Below are positions 28,754 to 40,777 of a DNA stretch of 64,000 bases, in pieces. Source of the stretch: an uncultured Holophagaceae bacterium (lineage in GTDB: Bacteria; Acidobacteriota; Holophagae; Holophagales; Holophagaceae); the NCBI GenBank assembly GCA_903857495.1, contig CAIOFF010000005.1, positions 1 to 64,000 on the forward strand, read 5' to 3'. Every line of letters starts with the position of its first letter. Position 1 is the stretch's first letter. The notes under the pieces are model-generated. The model did not search any database. It worked only from the letters and a program-made list of their open reading frames with translations, and was not told the DNA's origin. The position numbers were made by a program, and so were the translations under genes.

Positions 28754-30004
28754 TTAGGGGGCAGGATCCGGCCCCGGCTGGCCGCGTCGGAGCGCCCTGC
28801 CCAGCCCCACGGGCCCGGCCACGGTGGTGATCAGCAGGGCGCCGATGATGCCGGCCTGGACCTCGGGCGAGAGCAGCGGCACGCCCTGCAGGTGCAGCTG
28901 TGCACCGGCCGCCACGAAGATGAGGCCGACCTCCCCCCGGGGCACCATGCCCCAGCCGATCACCGCGGCCCGGGTGCCGCGACCCCCACCGAAACCGGCG
29001 ACGTATTTCCCCAGGATTCCAAGCACCGCAAGCACGGCGGCCAAGCCCAGGGTCGACGGCTTGAACAGGGCCACCAGATCCACCTTCGCGCCCATGAGCA
29101 CGAAGAAGAGCGGCGAGAGCACCGTCACCAGGGGATGCACCAGCTCCTCCAGCGTGTGCTGCTCCCGGCGCTCCAGGTCCTCGATGTGCGCGGGCTCCAG
29201 GATGAGGCCCGCCGCATAGGCGCCCACGATGGAGGCCAGCCCCGCGAGGCTGCCCAGCCAGGCCAGCAGGAAGGCGAAGCCGAGGCCCAGGGGCAGCAGC
29301 ACCTGCTCCCCCCGGAAGCGGCTGGCGAGCCGGAAGAGCCGGGGCGTGGCCAGGCGGCCCAGGGTGAGCGCCGCGGCCAGGAAGCCCAGGGCCAGGACCA
29401 GGGTCTTCGCCAGGCCGGAGCCGAGGCCCTCCGCAGCGGAGCCCACCATGCCCGAGACGGCCACCAGCACCAGCAGGCCCAGCACATCGTCCACCACGGC
29501 GGCACCCACGATGACGCGGCCTTCGACCGACTCCGAAGCCCCCTTCTCCCGCAGCACCTGCGCGGAGATGCCGATGCTGGTGGCGCAGAGGCAGGCGCCG
29601 ATGAAGAGGTCCAGCACGAACGGCGACCCCGTGGGCAGCAGGAGCCAGGCCCCCGCCAGGCCCGCAGCCATGGGCGCCACCACCCCGATCACCGCCACCC
29701 GCAGGGAGGCCAGCCCGACCTTCAGCATCTGTGGCACCGAGGACTCCAGGCCCACGGCGAACATGAGCACCACCACGCCCAGCCCGCCAAGCAGCTCTGC
29801 CTCCGTGGAAGCGCCCACCGCCGGGAACCAGGCCCAGCTCCGGTGCAGGGCCGTGAGGGCGAGACCCACGGCCAGCTCGCCCGTGACCGCGGGCAGCCGC
29901 AGCCGCACCGCCAGCTCGCCGCCCACCTTCGCCGAGAGCCAGAGCAGCGCCAGCAGCATGAGCGTCCCCGCCAGCGGGTCGTGGGCCAGGAAGGCCAGGA
30001 ACAT
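28754..30004 (-). CDS. CPA2-type cation/proton antiporter without regulatory domain
   Basis: A 416-aa membrane protein with about 12-13 helices, resembling the KefB/Na+-H+ exchanger domain. Conserved features: LRLPAVTGELAVGLAL, the FAVGLE segment, ATSIGISAQVLREKG, and VVDDVLGLLVL, whose paired Asp are the ion-binding residues of CPA2 carriers. The C-terminal NAD-binding RCK domain of Kef channels is absent. It probably exchanges Na+ or K+ for H+. AGGTG lies close to the ATG. Confidence 0.88.
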   Translation of the reverse strand: MFLAFLAHDPLAGTLMLLALLWLSAKVGGELAVRLRLPAVTGELAVGLALTALHRSWAWFPAVGASTEAELLGGLGVVVLMFAVGLESSVPQMLKVGLASLRVAVIGVVAPMAAGLAGAWLLLPTGSPFVLDLFIGACLCATSIGISAQVLREKGASESVEGRVIVGAAVVDDVLGLLVLVAVSGMVGSAAEGLGSGLAKTLVLALGFLAAALTLGRLATPRLFRLASRFRGEQVLLPLGLGFAFLLAWLGSLAGLASIVGAYAAGLILEPAHIEDLERREQHTLEELVHPLVTVLSPLFFVLMGAKVDLVALFKPSTLGLAAVLAVLGILGKYVAGFGGGRGTRAAVIGWGMVPRGEVGLIFVAAGAQLHLQGVPLLSPEVQAGIIGALLITTVAGPVGLGRALRRGQPGPDPAP

Positions 30005-30047
30005 CCGTCACCTCAGTCCGCCCATGATCCCACGCTAGGCTGAGATT

Positions 30048-31178
30048 ATGACGTGGCTCGAAGCAGCATCCTGGGGTTCGACCGGCGTGGTCCTGGCGGC
30101 GCTGGCCCTCCTGCGCCACCACTGGGCCCGCCTGCTGCCGCTGGCGCGGGACCTGGCCCTGCCACCCGAGCCCCCCTCGGTCTGTCTCTGCATCCCGGTG
30201 CGAGACGAGGCGGCGGAAGTGGGCCCGGCCCTCGACTCCTGGCTGGCGCAGGACTACCCCCGGCTGACGATCCTCGTGGTGGATGACGGCTCTACGGATG
30301 GCAGCACGGAGCTCCTGCAGGCCCGCGCCACGGCCCGGCCCGAGCGCCTGCGGGTGCTGCGCAACGACCACCTGCCGCCGGGCTGGCTGGGGAAGAACCA
30401 CGCCCTGGCCCTGGCCACCCGCCAGCTCGAGGCCGAGGCCGCGGAGTGGCTGCTGTTCGTGGATGCGGATGTGCAGGCCGCGCCCACGCTGCTGAGCCGG
30501 GCCGTGGCCCATGCCCTGGAGCAGGCCCCCACGGACATCCTGGCCCTGGTGCCCGCCGTGGACGCCCTGAGCCCCGGCGAGCGCATCGTCCTGCCCCTGG
30601 CGGCCTCGGCGTTCCTGCTGGCGGTGCCGCCCCACCAGGTGCCCAACCCCCGCCATCCGGCCTTCTGCGGCGTGGGCGCCTTCACCCTGGTGCGCCGCGC
30701 CGCCTACGACGCCGTCGGCGGCCATGCGGCGGTGCCGCTGGAGGCCATCGACGACATGATGCTGGCCCGCCGGGTGAAGCGCGCAGGCTTCGTGAACCGG
30801 GTGGCCCGAGGCGGCCCAGACCTGCACTTGCGGATGTACCACGGCCTCTGGGAGCTGATCCGGGCCATGCGGAAGAACGCCGCCGCCCTGCCCGCCTGGG
30901 GCCTGCTGCCACCGGCCCTACCCCTGGTGCTGCTGGTGGGCCTGGCCCCGGCCTGGCTGCCCTTCGCCGGGCATCCCGGCCTGGCCCTCCTGCTCTGGCT
31001 GCTGGTCCCGGTCCTGGCCGGGGATGCCCAGCAGCGGCTCACGAAGCGCCCCATGGACCTGCTCTGGGCCCTCTGGCCCCTGACCGCGGTGGTCTTCGCC
31101 GTCGGCACCGCCTGGGCCCTCTGGGACCGCCTGCAGGGCGTGAACCACTGGCGGGGACGGGATGTGGCGCTGCGGTGA
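30048..31178 (+). CDS. Family 2 glycosyltransferase, HpnB-like
   Basis: A 376-aa membrane-attached glycosyltransferase. It has an N-terminal hydrophobic helix, a GT-A domain (CIPVRDEAAEVGPALDSWL, VVDDGSTDGS, LPPGWLGKNHALA, FVDADV, and the acceptor motif DDMMLARRVKRAG) and three or four C-terminal hydrophobic segments. The LPPGW.GK and DAD pattern is found in hopanoid-associated HpnB and carotenoid glycosyltransferases. No squalene-hopene cyclase is nearby, so the acceptor lipid is unknown. Divergent from the antiporter, 43 bp apart. Confidence 0.85.
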   Translation: MTWLEAASWGSTGVVLAALALLRHHWARLLPLARDLALPPEPPSVCLCIPVRDEAAEVGPALDSWLAQDYPRLTILVVDDGSTDGSTELLQARATARPERLRVLRNDHLPPGWLGKNHALALATRQLEAEAAEWLLFVDADVQAAPTLLSRAVAHALEQAPTDILALVPAVDALSPGERIVLPLAASAFLLAVPPHQVPNPRHPAFCGVGAFTLVRRAAYDAVGGHAAVPLEAIDDMMLARRVKRAGFVNRVARGGPDLHLRMYHGLWELIRAMRKNAAALPAWGLLPPALPLVLLVGLAPAWLPFAGHPGLALLLWLLVPVLAGDAQQRLTKRPMDLLWALWPLTAVVFAVGTAWALWDRLQGVNHWRGRDVALR

Positions 31179-31190
31179 GGGGAGCGTGTT

Positions 31191-31344
31191 GGCTATCAGC
31201 TGTCAGCGAAAGCGCCCATCCCCGCGCTGAGGCCAGCCGGGGCCTTCTTGACCTAGAGCTTATAGCTGAGCGCTATCGGGGTTCGGCCTTCACCGCCCGA
31301 CTGGGTCGAGACCTTCTTGACCGACAGCTGATAGCTGACAGCCC
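31191..31344. repeat. AGCTGATAGCTG-type palindromic repeat
   Basis: The gap 31179-31347 is filled by one element. The left arm ggctatcagctgtcag pairs with cgacagctgatagct at 31322 onward (about 14 of 16). Inside, a direct repeat of ccttcttgacc followed by an agctnatagctga block occurs at 31243 and again at 31312, 69 bp apart. Unrelated in sequence to the CGCAGAG repeats but with the same kind of architecture. Confidence 0.65.
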
Positions 31345-31347
31345 CAC

Positions 31348-32532
31348 TCAGGTCCCCTCGAACAACCTCAGCGTGTCGTCCAGCCGGCGGAGGATGGCGA
31401 GGATCCGGAAGGGCTCCACGGCCACGTAGTCCACGGCGCCCGCGGTCAGGGCGTGATGCCGCTTCTTCGCTTCGTCCTCCTCGGTGCCGACGAGGATCAC
31501 CGGGACCGGACAGCTCTCCTCCTCCACGAGCTGCCGACAGAGCTCGAGCGGGCTGGCCAGACGCAGCTGGTTGTGGACCAGGACCATGCGCACCCGGCCC
31601 CAGGAGCCGTCCGCGCCGACGAGGCCGGGGAGCTGGGCCTTCACTGGCCCCTTGATGTGATCCAGCATGGCTAGGCCAAACTTGCGGCTCAGGGCCTCGC
31701 CGAGGCGCAGGGCGAAGTCCTCTTTTTCCGTGAGCAGCAGGATCAGGGGCTCCCGGTCCACCAGCACCTTAGCCATCGGCAGGGCCGCGGCCCGGTTGAG
31801 CCGCGCGGTGGCCTCCTGGAAGCCCCGGGGCGAGAAGTCCTCCCGGTCGTGCTGTTCCTGGAGCACCTGCTGGTCCTGGATCCAGCTGCGGTACTGCTCC
31901 AGCAGCTGCGCGTCTGCCTGCTTCGTGAAGCGCAGACCCACCAGGTTGTCGCCGAAGTAGGCCACGGTCGTGGGCGCCCGCAGCCGGAGGTTGTTGTCCA
32001 GGGGCAGGTCCAGCAGAGACTCCTCCCCCATGCGCAGCAGCTCGCGGATGTCCTGCTTGTTGTTCCGCAGCACCAGCTCCAGGCCCTCTTCGCCGAAGCT
32101 CTGGACCGTGCCGTCGATGAGGGCGTTGCGGGTGTTGGTGAAGGTGGCCTCGCGCACGGGCATGTGGGCGTGATCGGGGATGAAGTCCGCCAGGCGGTGC
32201 ATGTCCGAGCGGCGCAGCACCCGCGGAATGGTCGCGAGGCAGGTCTCCACGCCTTCCAGCGTCTCCTGCCCGGCGTGGGCCACCACGCACTCGTATTCCA
32301 GGCCCCGGTCCTTCAGCTTCAGCGCCAGGTTCTCGCCGGGCTTCAGCCCCCAGCTCTCAATGGCCTCGAAGGACATGCGGAAGGCCAGCCGCTCGCCGTC
32401 CTCCGTGAGAATCGGAAAGGCCGCCCGCTGGTCCCGGTAGGCGACTTCCAGGCGCGCGCCATCCACGCAGAGGCGCTGGAGGGCCATGCGGATGGCCGTG
32501 GCATCTTCCAGGAGGGCTGCACCTTTCGCCAT
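31348..32532 (-). CDS. PilZ-like protein with pseudo-receiver domain
   Basis: A 394-aa soluble protein. The N-terminal ~220 residues look like a YcgR-type pair of beta-barrels; the second has IDGTVQSFGEEGLEL as in PilZ, but the c-di-GMP-binding RxxxR cannot be seen. The C-terminal ~125 residues (from KVLVDREPLILLLTEKED) have receiver topology, yet the phosphoacceptor position reads VLVHNQ and the conserved Lys reads VEPF. Both signalling sites are therefore degenerate. The ATG at 32532 overlaps the end of the hybrid kinase gene, with GGGAGG upstream, so the two work together. Confidence 0.75.
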   Translation of the reverse strand: MAKGAALLEDATAIRMALQRLCVDGARLEVAYRDQRAAFPILTEDGERLAFRMSFEAIESWGLKPGENLALKLKDRGLEYECVVAHAGQETLEGVETCLATIPRVLRRSDMHRLADFIPDHAHMPVREATFTNTRNALIDGTVQSFGEEGLELVLRNNKQDIRELLRMGEESLLDLPLDNNLRLRAPTTVAYFGDNLVGLRFTKQADAQLLEQYRSWIQDQQVLQEQHDREDFSPRGFQEATARLNRAAALPMAKVLVDREPLILLLTEKEDFALRLGEALSRKFGLAMLDHIKGPVKAQLPGLVGADGSWGRVRMVLVHNQLRLASPLELCRQLVEEESCPVPVILVGTEEDEAKKRHHALTAGAVDYVAVEPFRILAILRRLDDTLRLFEGT

Positions 32533-32533
32533 C

Positions 32534-34936
<2,403 letters not shown>

Positions 34937-35000
34937 TTCCCCCTCATCGGCCAGAAGCCGCAGAACCCCAATAAAAAGATTTCTTGTTTTTTTCGCTTTT

Positions 35001-35018
35001 TGCTTCACCCTTGAAGCA
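35001..35018. promoter_or_regulatory. Dyad in the recA leader, possible LexA-type operator
   Basis: TGCTTCA and TGAAGCA form a perfect 7-bp dyad with a four-base centre, 16 bp upstream of the recA ATG. It differs from the E. coli and Bacillus SOS boxes. It may be an operator or an mRNA hairpin next to the ribosome site. Confidence 0.4.
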
Positions 35019-35034
35019 TCCCCTTGGAGGTCCC

Positions 35035-36093
<1,059 letters not shown>

Positions 36094-36165
36094 CCGACCG
36101 CCGGACGCATTCACGGGGTCCGGCATCCCAGAATCGCCCTGCGCGCCCTTGGAAGGGGTCGGCAG

Positions 36166-36207
36166 ACGGCGGCGGTCCCCACCCAGGGGTCGCCGCCGTT
36201 TGCGTTT
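36166..36207 (+). terminator. Rho-independent terminator after recA
   Basis: A 15-bp, almost perfect stem (ACGGCGGCGGTCCCC with AGGGGTCGCCGCCGT, four-base loop) is followed by TTGCGTTT. It lies 72 bp after the recA stop and ends before the convergent gene at 36226, which it may also serve. Confidence 0.8.
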
Positions 36208-36225
36208 GATGCGGGCGGGGAGGGT

Positions 36226-37458
36226 CTACTCCGCGTCCTGCACGCCCAGCCCTGCCCCGCGCAGGTGGCGCGGGAGGGGGGCGGCGCCCTGGGCGCTGAC
36301 GCCCCCGCCACCCGGCGCGGTCTGGCGTGGGGCCGCGGGCCGGGAGCCCGGCGCAGCCTGCATGGTCTTCATCTGCACGGCAGTGGCGAAGCACTCGAGC
36401 CGGGCCAGCTGTTCGGCGGTCGGGAAGCCCTCATAGCGAACGCGGCGGGGTCCCCAGATGGTCACCACCTCACCCTTGAGCTCCTGGATCCGGGGGAGCG
36501 TCTGGCGCACATAGGCGCCAAGCGGCTCGCCGGCGGCGGTGGTGAAGGCGATGAGGTCCGTCTCCGGCAGCAGCGCTGGCGCCCCGGCGGACCACGTGGC
36601 CATCGTCAGGGGCTTGCCCTGGCCGGTCTTCACCATGGCGACCGCCGTGGGGCGGCCCAGGGCGGGATCCAGGTCCCGCTCCTGCTGGCGGAGCGCCTCC
36701 AGGAGATCCAGGTGCTTCAGCTCTTTCTGCGGCGCGGACATGGGATGGGGGTCCTGCAGCCGGGCGGTCATCAGCGTGTCGTCGATGCGCTCCATGACAG
36801 CCAGCTGCAGCGCCCGGGCGCCGGACTGCATGCTGCGGCCCACCTCGTCCATGAGCTTGGGCAGCAGGATCTGCGGGGCCGCGAGCAGCGTGTCCGCCGC
36901 GGGAATGGCCAGGAAGGGATGCTGCCCCTTGAAGAGGCCATGCCACAGCTCGGGCAGGAGCAGCCGCGCGGCGTCAAGCCCATCCCGCCAGGGGCCCCGG
37001 TAGATGCCGGATGGCAGGCGCTCGAAGCCGCCCTCGCTGCGGTTGCGCAGGTGGTTCAGGGCCAGCTCCAGCACGTCGTCCGCGGGCTGGTCCCAGAGCT
37101 TCAGCCAGGCGGCGGGCAGGACAGTCTCGCCAACCCGGATGCGCTGGCTCAGGCCCTCGATGAACCCGCGGCTCCAGCGGCCTTCCCGCTCGGCCACCCA
37201 GGCGGGGACCAGCTCGGGCAGCAGGTGGTCCTGGGCATCGATCCAGGGCTGCGGCAGCGGCAGGCCCTGGGCCTGCAGCTCAGCCACGGCGTCCACCCAG
37301 GCTTCCCGCTCCTCCGCCTTGCGGTGGGCCTCGAACCCCGGGACCAGGGCCGCCAGCCCTGGCAGGTCCAGGGGCAGCCCCCGGGCCTCCAGCAGGTCGT
37401 TCAGACCCGGCAGCGGCGCCTCGTCAGCGCGGGAACGGAATCGGTCAAAAAAGCCCAT
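36226..37458 (-). CDS. Cytosolic protein of unknown function, possibly DUF1444-like
   Basis: A 410-aa protein without signal peptide. It starts MGFFDRFRSRADEAPLPGL and has a helical first half (VAELQAQGLPLPQPWIDAQ) and a mixed second half (LPELWHGLFKGQHPFLAIPAADTLLAAP, GKPLTMATWSAGAPALLPETDLIAF). The pairing of a 'preparable' loop 'aipa.D.Llaap' with a later beta sheet resembles DUF1444/YtpQ proteins, but this is a weak resemblance. The C-terminal 45 residues are Ala/Pro/Gly-rich and probably disordered. No clear ribosome site before the ATG at 37458. Divergent from moaA. Confidence 0.7.
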   Translation of the reverse strand: MGFFDRFRSRADEAPLPGLNDLLEARGLPLDLPGLAALVPGFEAHRKAEEREAWVDAVAELQAQGLPLPQPWIDAQDHLLPELVPAWVAEREGRWSRGFIEGLSQRIRVGETVLPAAWLKLWDQPADDVLELALNHLRNRSEGGFERLPSGIYRGPWRDGLDAARLLLPELWHGLFKGQHPFLAIPAADTLLAAPQILLPKLMDEVGRSMQSGARALQLAVMERIDDTLMTARLQDPHPMSAPQKELKHLDLLEALRQQERDLDPALGRPTAVAMVKTGQGKPLTMATWSAGAPALLPETDLIAFTTAAGEPLGAYVRQTLPRIQELKGEVVTIWGPRRVRYEGFPTAEQLARLECFATAVQMKTMQAAPGSRPAAPRQTAPGGGGVSAQGAAPLPRHLRGAGLGVQDAE

Positions 37459-37520
37459 AGGTTCAAGTCCACCCAAACAATTCATTGTGACCGCTCGCAA
37501 GGATTTATGCTTGGAGGATT

Positions 37521-38525
37521 ATGAAACCCCTCGACACCCTGGGTCGCCCCCTCCAGGCCCTGCGCATCTCGGTGACCGACCGCTGCAACTTTCGCTGCGG
37601 CTATTGCATGCCCCGGGAGGCCTTCGGACCGGACCATGCCTTCCTGGCCCGGGAGGCCCTGCTCAGCTTCGAGGAGATCACCCGGCTGGCCCGGATCTTC
37701 ACGGGCCTGGGTGTCGCCAAGGTCCGCCTGACCGGGGGCGAGCCCCTGCTCCGCCGGGAGCTGCCGCTGCTGGTGAAGATGCTGGCGGGAGTGCCGGGTC
37801 TCGAGGATCTGGCCCTCACCACCAACGGCGTCCTGCTGCCTGAGCTGGCCGCCGACCTGCGCGCGGCGGGCCTGCGCCGCCTGACGGTCAGCCTCGACAC
37901 CCTGCGCCCGGACCGGTTCCAGACCCTCAGCGACACGGACCTGTCCCTCTCCCGGGTGCTGGCGGGACTCGAGGCCGCCCGCGCCGCGGGCTTCACCGCC
38001 CTCAAGCTCAACTGCGTCCTGCAGCGAGGCGTCAACGAGGACGAGATCCTCGACCTCGCCGGCTTCGCCCGCGAGCAGGGCCACACTCTGCGCTTCATCG
38101 AGTTCATGGATGTGGGCACCACCAACGGCTGGCGCCTTGCGTCCGTGGTCCCCGCCACCGAGGTCTACCAGCTGCTGAGCGCCCGCTGGCCCCTGGAGCC
38201 CATGCCCAGTCCCGCTGGCTCCGTGGCCAGCGAGTGGCGCTACCGCGACGGCCGGGGCGAGGTGGGACTCATCGCCTCCGTCACCGCGCCCTTCTGCCGG
38301 GGCTGCGACCGGGCAAGGCTCTCGGCGGACGGGCACCTCTACACCTGCCTCTTCGCCAGCGACGGCCTCGACCTGAAGGGCTTCCTCCGCAGCGGTCACA
38401 GCGACGCCGACCTCACGGCCCTGCTGGCCGCCCAGTGGAAGCGCCGGGGCGACCGCTACTCGGAGCTGCGGCGCGCCGACACCCCGGGCCTGCCGAAGAT
38501 CGAGATGTCGCACATCGGGGGATAA
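37521..38525 (+). CDS. moaA: GTP 3',8-cyclase (molybdenum cofactor synthesis)
   Basis: A 334-aa radical-SAM enzyme that rearranges GTP in the first step of molybdopterin synthesis. The N-terminal cluster motif is CNFRCGYC (CxxxCxxC), followed by RLTGGEPLLRRELP. The C-terminal cluster cysteines are in CRGCDRARLSADGHLYTC. The protein ends in GG, as required for activity in this family. GGAGG lies before the ATG. The other moa genes are not in the window. The asparaginase-like gene follows after seven bases. Confidence 0.95.
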   Translation: MKPLDTLGRPLQALRISVTDRCNFRCGYCMPREAFGPDHAFLAREALLSFEEITRLARIFTGLGVAKVRLTGGEPLLRRELPLLVKMLAGVPGLEDLALTTNGVLLPELAADLRAAGLRRLTVSLDTLRPDRFQTLSDTDLSLSRVLAGLEAARAAGFTALKLNCVLQRGVNEDEILDLAGFAREQGHTLRFIEFMDVGTTNGWRLASVVPATEVYQLLSARWPLEPMPSPAGSVASEWRYRDGRGEVGLIASVTAPFCRGCDRARLSADGHLYTCLFASDGLDLKGFLRSGHSDADLTALLAAQWKRRGDRYSELRRADTPGLPKIEMSHIGG

Positions 38526-38532
38526 TCACCCC

Positions 38533-39525
38533 ATGCGACGGATCCTCTTCCTCCTGACCCTGGGCACCCTGCTGGTGGCAGCCCCGCCTGTGGCCCCCCC
38601 GGCAGCGGTGGTGCACGGCGGCGCGGGCAGCCCCCGCACCCGCCGGGATGGCACGGACCCGGCTGCGGCCAAGGCCCTGGCGGCCCTCAAGCGTGGCGCC
38701 ACCGCCCTGGAAGGGGCCTTGGCCGGTGTGGTGGTGCTGGAGGACGATCCCCGCTTCAACGCGGGCACCGGCGCCAACATCCGCCTCGATGGCAAGACCA
38801 TCCAGATGGACGCGGCCTGCATGGACGGCACCAGCGGCGCCTTCGGCGCGGTGGCCGCCATCGAACGGGTGAAGAACCCCGTGCTGGTGGCACGGAAGGT
38901 CATGGACACGCCCCACCTCCTCATCGTGGGCGAGGGCGCCACCCGCTTCGCCCGCGCCCTGGGCTTCCCGGACTACGACCCCACCTGCGCCGAGAACCGG
39001 GCCCGCTTCAAGCGGGTGCAGATCATCCTGCAGGGCACGGATCCCCGGCAGCTCGAGGCCTGGAAGCGCTATGACTGGAAGCAGGCCTGGAACTTCCCGA
39101 CCCCCCTGAAGGAGGCTCTCGGTTCCCCAGACACCGTGGGCTGCGTCACCCGGGACGCCCAGGGCCGCTTCGCCGCCGCCATCAGCACCGGCGGCACCAC
39201 CATCACCTTCTACGGCCGCGTGGGCGATGTGCCCATGTTCGGCGCGGGGATCTACGCCGGCCCCAAGGGCGCCGTGGCCTGCACCGGCAACGGCGAGGAC
39301 ATCGTCCGGCGCCTGGTTGCCAAGGCGGCCTACGAGCTGCTGGAGAAGGGCCTCTCGGCGCAGCAGGCCGTGAACCAGACCCTCGCCGCCTTCCCTCCGG
39401 CCATCGACCTGGGCCTGGTGGCCATCGGCCCCGACAGCACGGGCGGGGGGTGCAACTACTCTGCCGAGCAGAAGAAGTTCGTCACCGACTACCCGAATCA
39501 GATGGCCTGGAGCGTGGCGCAGTAG
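38533..39525 (+). CDS. Secreted isoaspartyl peptidase / L-asparaginase (Ntn hydrolase)
   Basis: A 330-aa member of the plant-type asparaginase family. It has a signal peptide (MRRILFLLTLGTLLVAAPP), then VVHGGAGSPRT, GALAGVVVLEDDPRFNAGTGA and, in the middle, the self-cleavage site PDTVGCVT, whose Thr becomes the N-terminal nucleophile. STGGTTITFYGRVGD lies in the substrate pocket. Family members remove isoaspartyl residues from peptides or hydrolyse asparagine. A periplasmic location suggests peptide scavenging. Confidence 0.88.
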   Translation: MRRILFLLTLGTLLVAAPPVAPPAAVVHGGAGSPRTRRDGTDPAAAKALAALKRGATALEGALAGVVVLEDDPRFNAGTGANIRLDGKTIQMDAACMDGTSGAFGAVAAIERVKNPVLVARKVMDTPHLLIVGEGATRFARALGFPDYDPTCAENRARFKRVQIILQGTDPRQLEAWKRYDWKQAWNFPTPLKEALGSPDTVGCVTRDAQGRFAAAISTGGTTITFYGRVGDVPMFGAGIYAGPKGAVACTGNGEDIVRRLVAKAAYELLEKGLSAQQAVNQTLAAFPPAIDLGLVAIGPDSTGGGCNYSAEQKKFVTDYPNQMAWSVAQ

Positions 39526-39579
39526 CCTCGCGGGCCATAGAGGTCGTAACAAGACCCGACGCGGCCCCGTGGAGTTTTG

Positions 39580-39870
39580 TTAGGGCCTCTTGGCCTTCTT
39601 GCGCGCCGCGAGGTCCTTGGCCATGGCCTTGTAGGTGTCCTCGCTGATGGTGCCGACCACGCCGGTGGCGCTGGGCGGGGGGGCGGCGGCCTCGTCGGAC
39701 TCCAGGGACTTCGTCGGCGACGCCGGGGCTCCCGCCTTGCCGGGCTGTGGGCTCCGCAGCTGTCCCGCGGACTCCTGGATCCAGCGGGACTGGGTGGACA
39801 GAGCCCAGGCCAGCCCCCCCAGCAGCGCTGCCCAGGCCACCCCCAGAAAGACCTTGTCCCGTCGCCGCAC
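39580..39870 (-). CDS. Small membrane-anchored protein, unknown function
   Basis: A 96-aa protein with an N-terminal TM helix (KVFLGVAWAALLGGLAWAL), a Pro/Ala/Ser-rich linker, and a short C-terminal helical segment TISEDTYKAMAKDLAARKKA. GTG start at 39870 with GAGGTAGC upstream. I do not recognise a family. It lies downstream of the outer-membrane protein gene on the same strand but is separated from it by a hairpin. Confidence 0.65.
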   Translation of the reverse strand: MRRRDKVFLGVAWAALLGGLAWALSTQSRWIQESAGQLRSPQPGKAGAPASPTKSLESDEAAAPPPSATGVVGTISEDTYKAMAKDLAARKKAKRP

Positions 39871-39938
39871 GCTGCTACCTCACATCCCTACGCGTCGGCA
39901 GGCAGGCCAAGGCCCATTACCTCAAGAGTCCTTCACGC

Positions 39939-39965
39939 CTCGGAATCGGCGCAGCCGGTTCCGAG
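39939..39965. terminator. Hairpin between outer-membrane protein gene and small membrane gene
   Basis: CTCGGAA-T-CGGC pairs with GCCG-G-TTCCGAG around a three-base loop, about 35 bp after the minus-strand stop at 40001. No U-tract. Confidence 0.5.
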
Positions 39966-40000
39966 CAGGCACAAGGCCCCAGGAAAGCCGGTAGGGTCAG

Positions 40001-40705
40001 CTAGAACTGGATGCCCGCATAGATCGACCCGGCCCAGGTAGGGGCCATGGACCGCATGGTCTGGTCATCCATCTGCGACATGGGAGGAATCACCCGCTGG
40101 TTGGTCTTGAAGCCCGCGAAGCCAGCATCGGCCCCGACCACCGTGTAGAAGGAGCCGGTCCGCAGCTTGACGTCCAGGCTCAGGCGGACCCAGGGGCGGA
40201 AATACACGGCCATGGCATCGATGTAGCCCGTGCCGCCCGCCCTCCCGGTCTGGGTGTAGGAGCCCTTGGGGTTGATGGTCTCGGCCCGACCCTCCAGGTG
40301 CAGCCCGAAGTCCACATTGTCTCCCAGGGGAAGGACATAGCCCGCCCCCACGCTCCAGTAGCTGTAGTCCACCTTGACCTTGGTGGCGTCCAAAACGTTG
40401 GCGGGGTTTTCGGTGGTATAGGGCGGCGCATTAATGACCCGGTTGGTGACCATGCGGGCCGAGCTCTGGAAGCGTCCGGCCAGCTCCCAGTTCCAGCGGG
40501 AGCCCTCGGCGAAGCGGCCCATGACGCGCAGGCCGGGCCCCGTCTGCCGGTCCGCCTTGTCCTCCACCCCCTGCCCGAGCAGGATGCCCCGGGTCTGGAT
40601 GGACTCGCCAAAGAGGATGACCCTCGCGTTCAGGTTGTTCGCAGAGTCCTGGGCACTCAGCGCGCCCGTGGCCAGGATCGCGGCAAGGATGCTGATGGAT
40701 TTCAC
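40001..40705 (-). CDS. Outer-membrane beta-barrel protein, small
   Basis: A 234-aa protein with a signal peptide (MKSISILAAILATGALSAQ) and a mature chain of alternating aromatic/hydrophobic beta strands (SRWNWELAGRFQSSARM, YSYWSVGAGYVLPLGDNVDF, VRLSLDVKLRTGSFY) that ends in Phe (YAGIQF), the usual outer-membrane signature. About eight to ten strands are likely. Function unknown; could be a small porin or OmpW-like protein. GTG start at 40705 after TAGGAGGG. Confidence 0.75.
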   Translation of the reverse strand: MKSISILAAILATGALSAQDSANNLNARVILFGESIQTRGILLGQGVEDKADRQTGPGLRVMGRFAEGSRWNWELAGRFQSSARMVTNRVINAPPYTTENPANVLDATKVKVDYSYWSVGAGYVLPLGDNVDFGLHLEGRAETINPKGSYTQTGRAGGTGYIDAMAVYFRPWVRLSLDVKLRTGSFYTVVGADAGFAGFKTNQRVIPPMSQMDDQTMRSMAPTWAGSIYAGIQF

Positions 40706-40738
40706 GGGCCCTCCTAGGGTCGAGGATCAAGGTGAGTA

Positions 40739-40758
40739 CCCCGGAAAAGCTCCCGGGG
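40739..40758. terminator. CCCCGG-N8-CCGGGG hairpin after the PKD gene
   Basis: A short GC-rich stem 20 bp beyond the stop of the minus-strand PKD lipoprotein. No U-tract; weak candidate. Confidence 0.35.
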
Positions 40759-40777
40759 CACCCGGTGAAGTATGCGT

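Noticed and set aside
39871-40000. Possible c-di-GMP (GEMM) riboswitch in this gap
   Set aside because: The conserved aptamer segments could not be aligned on either strand; only a simple hairpin is present.
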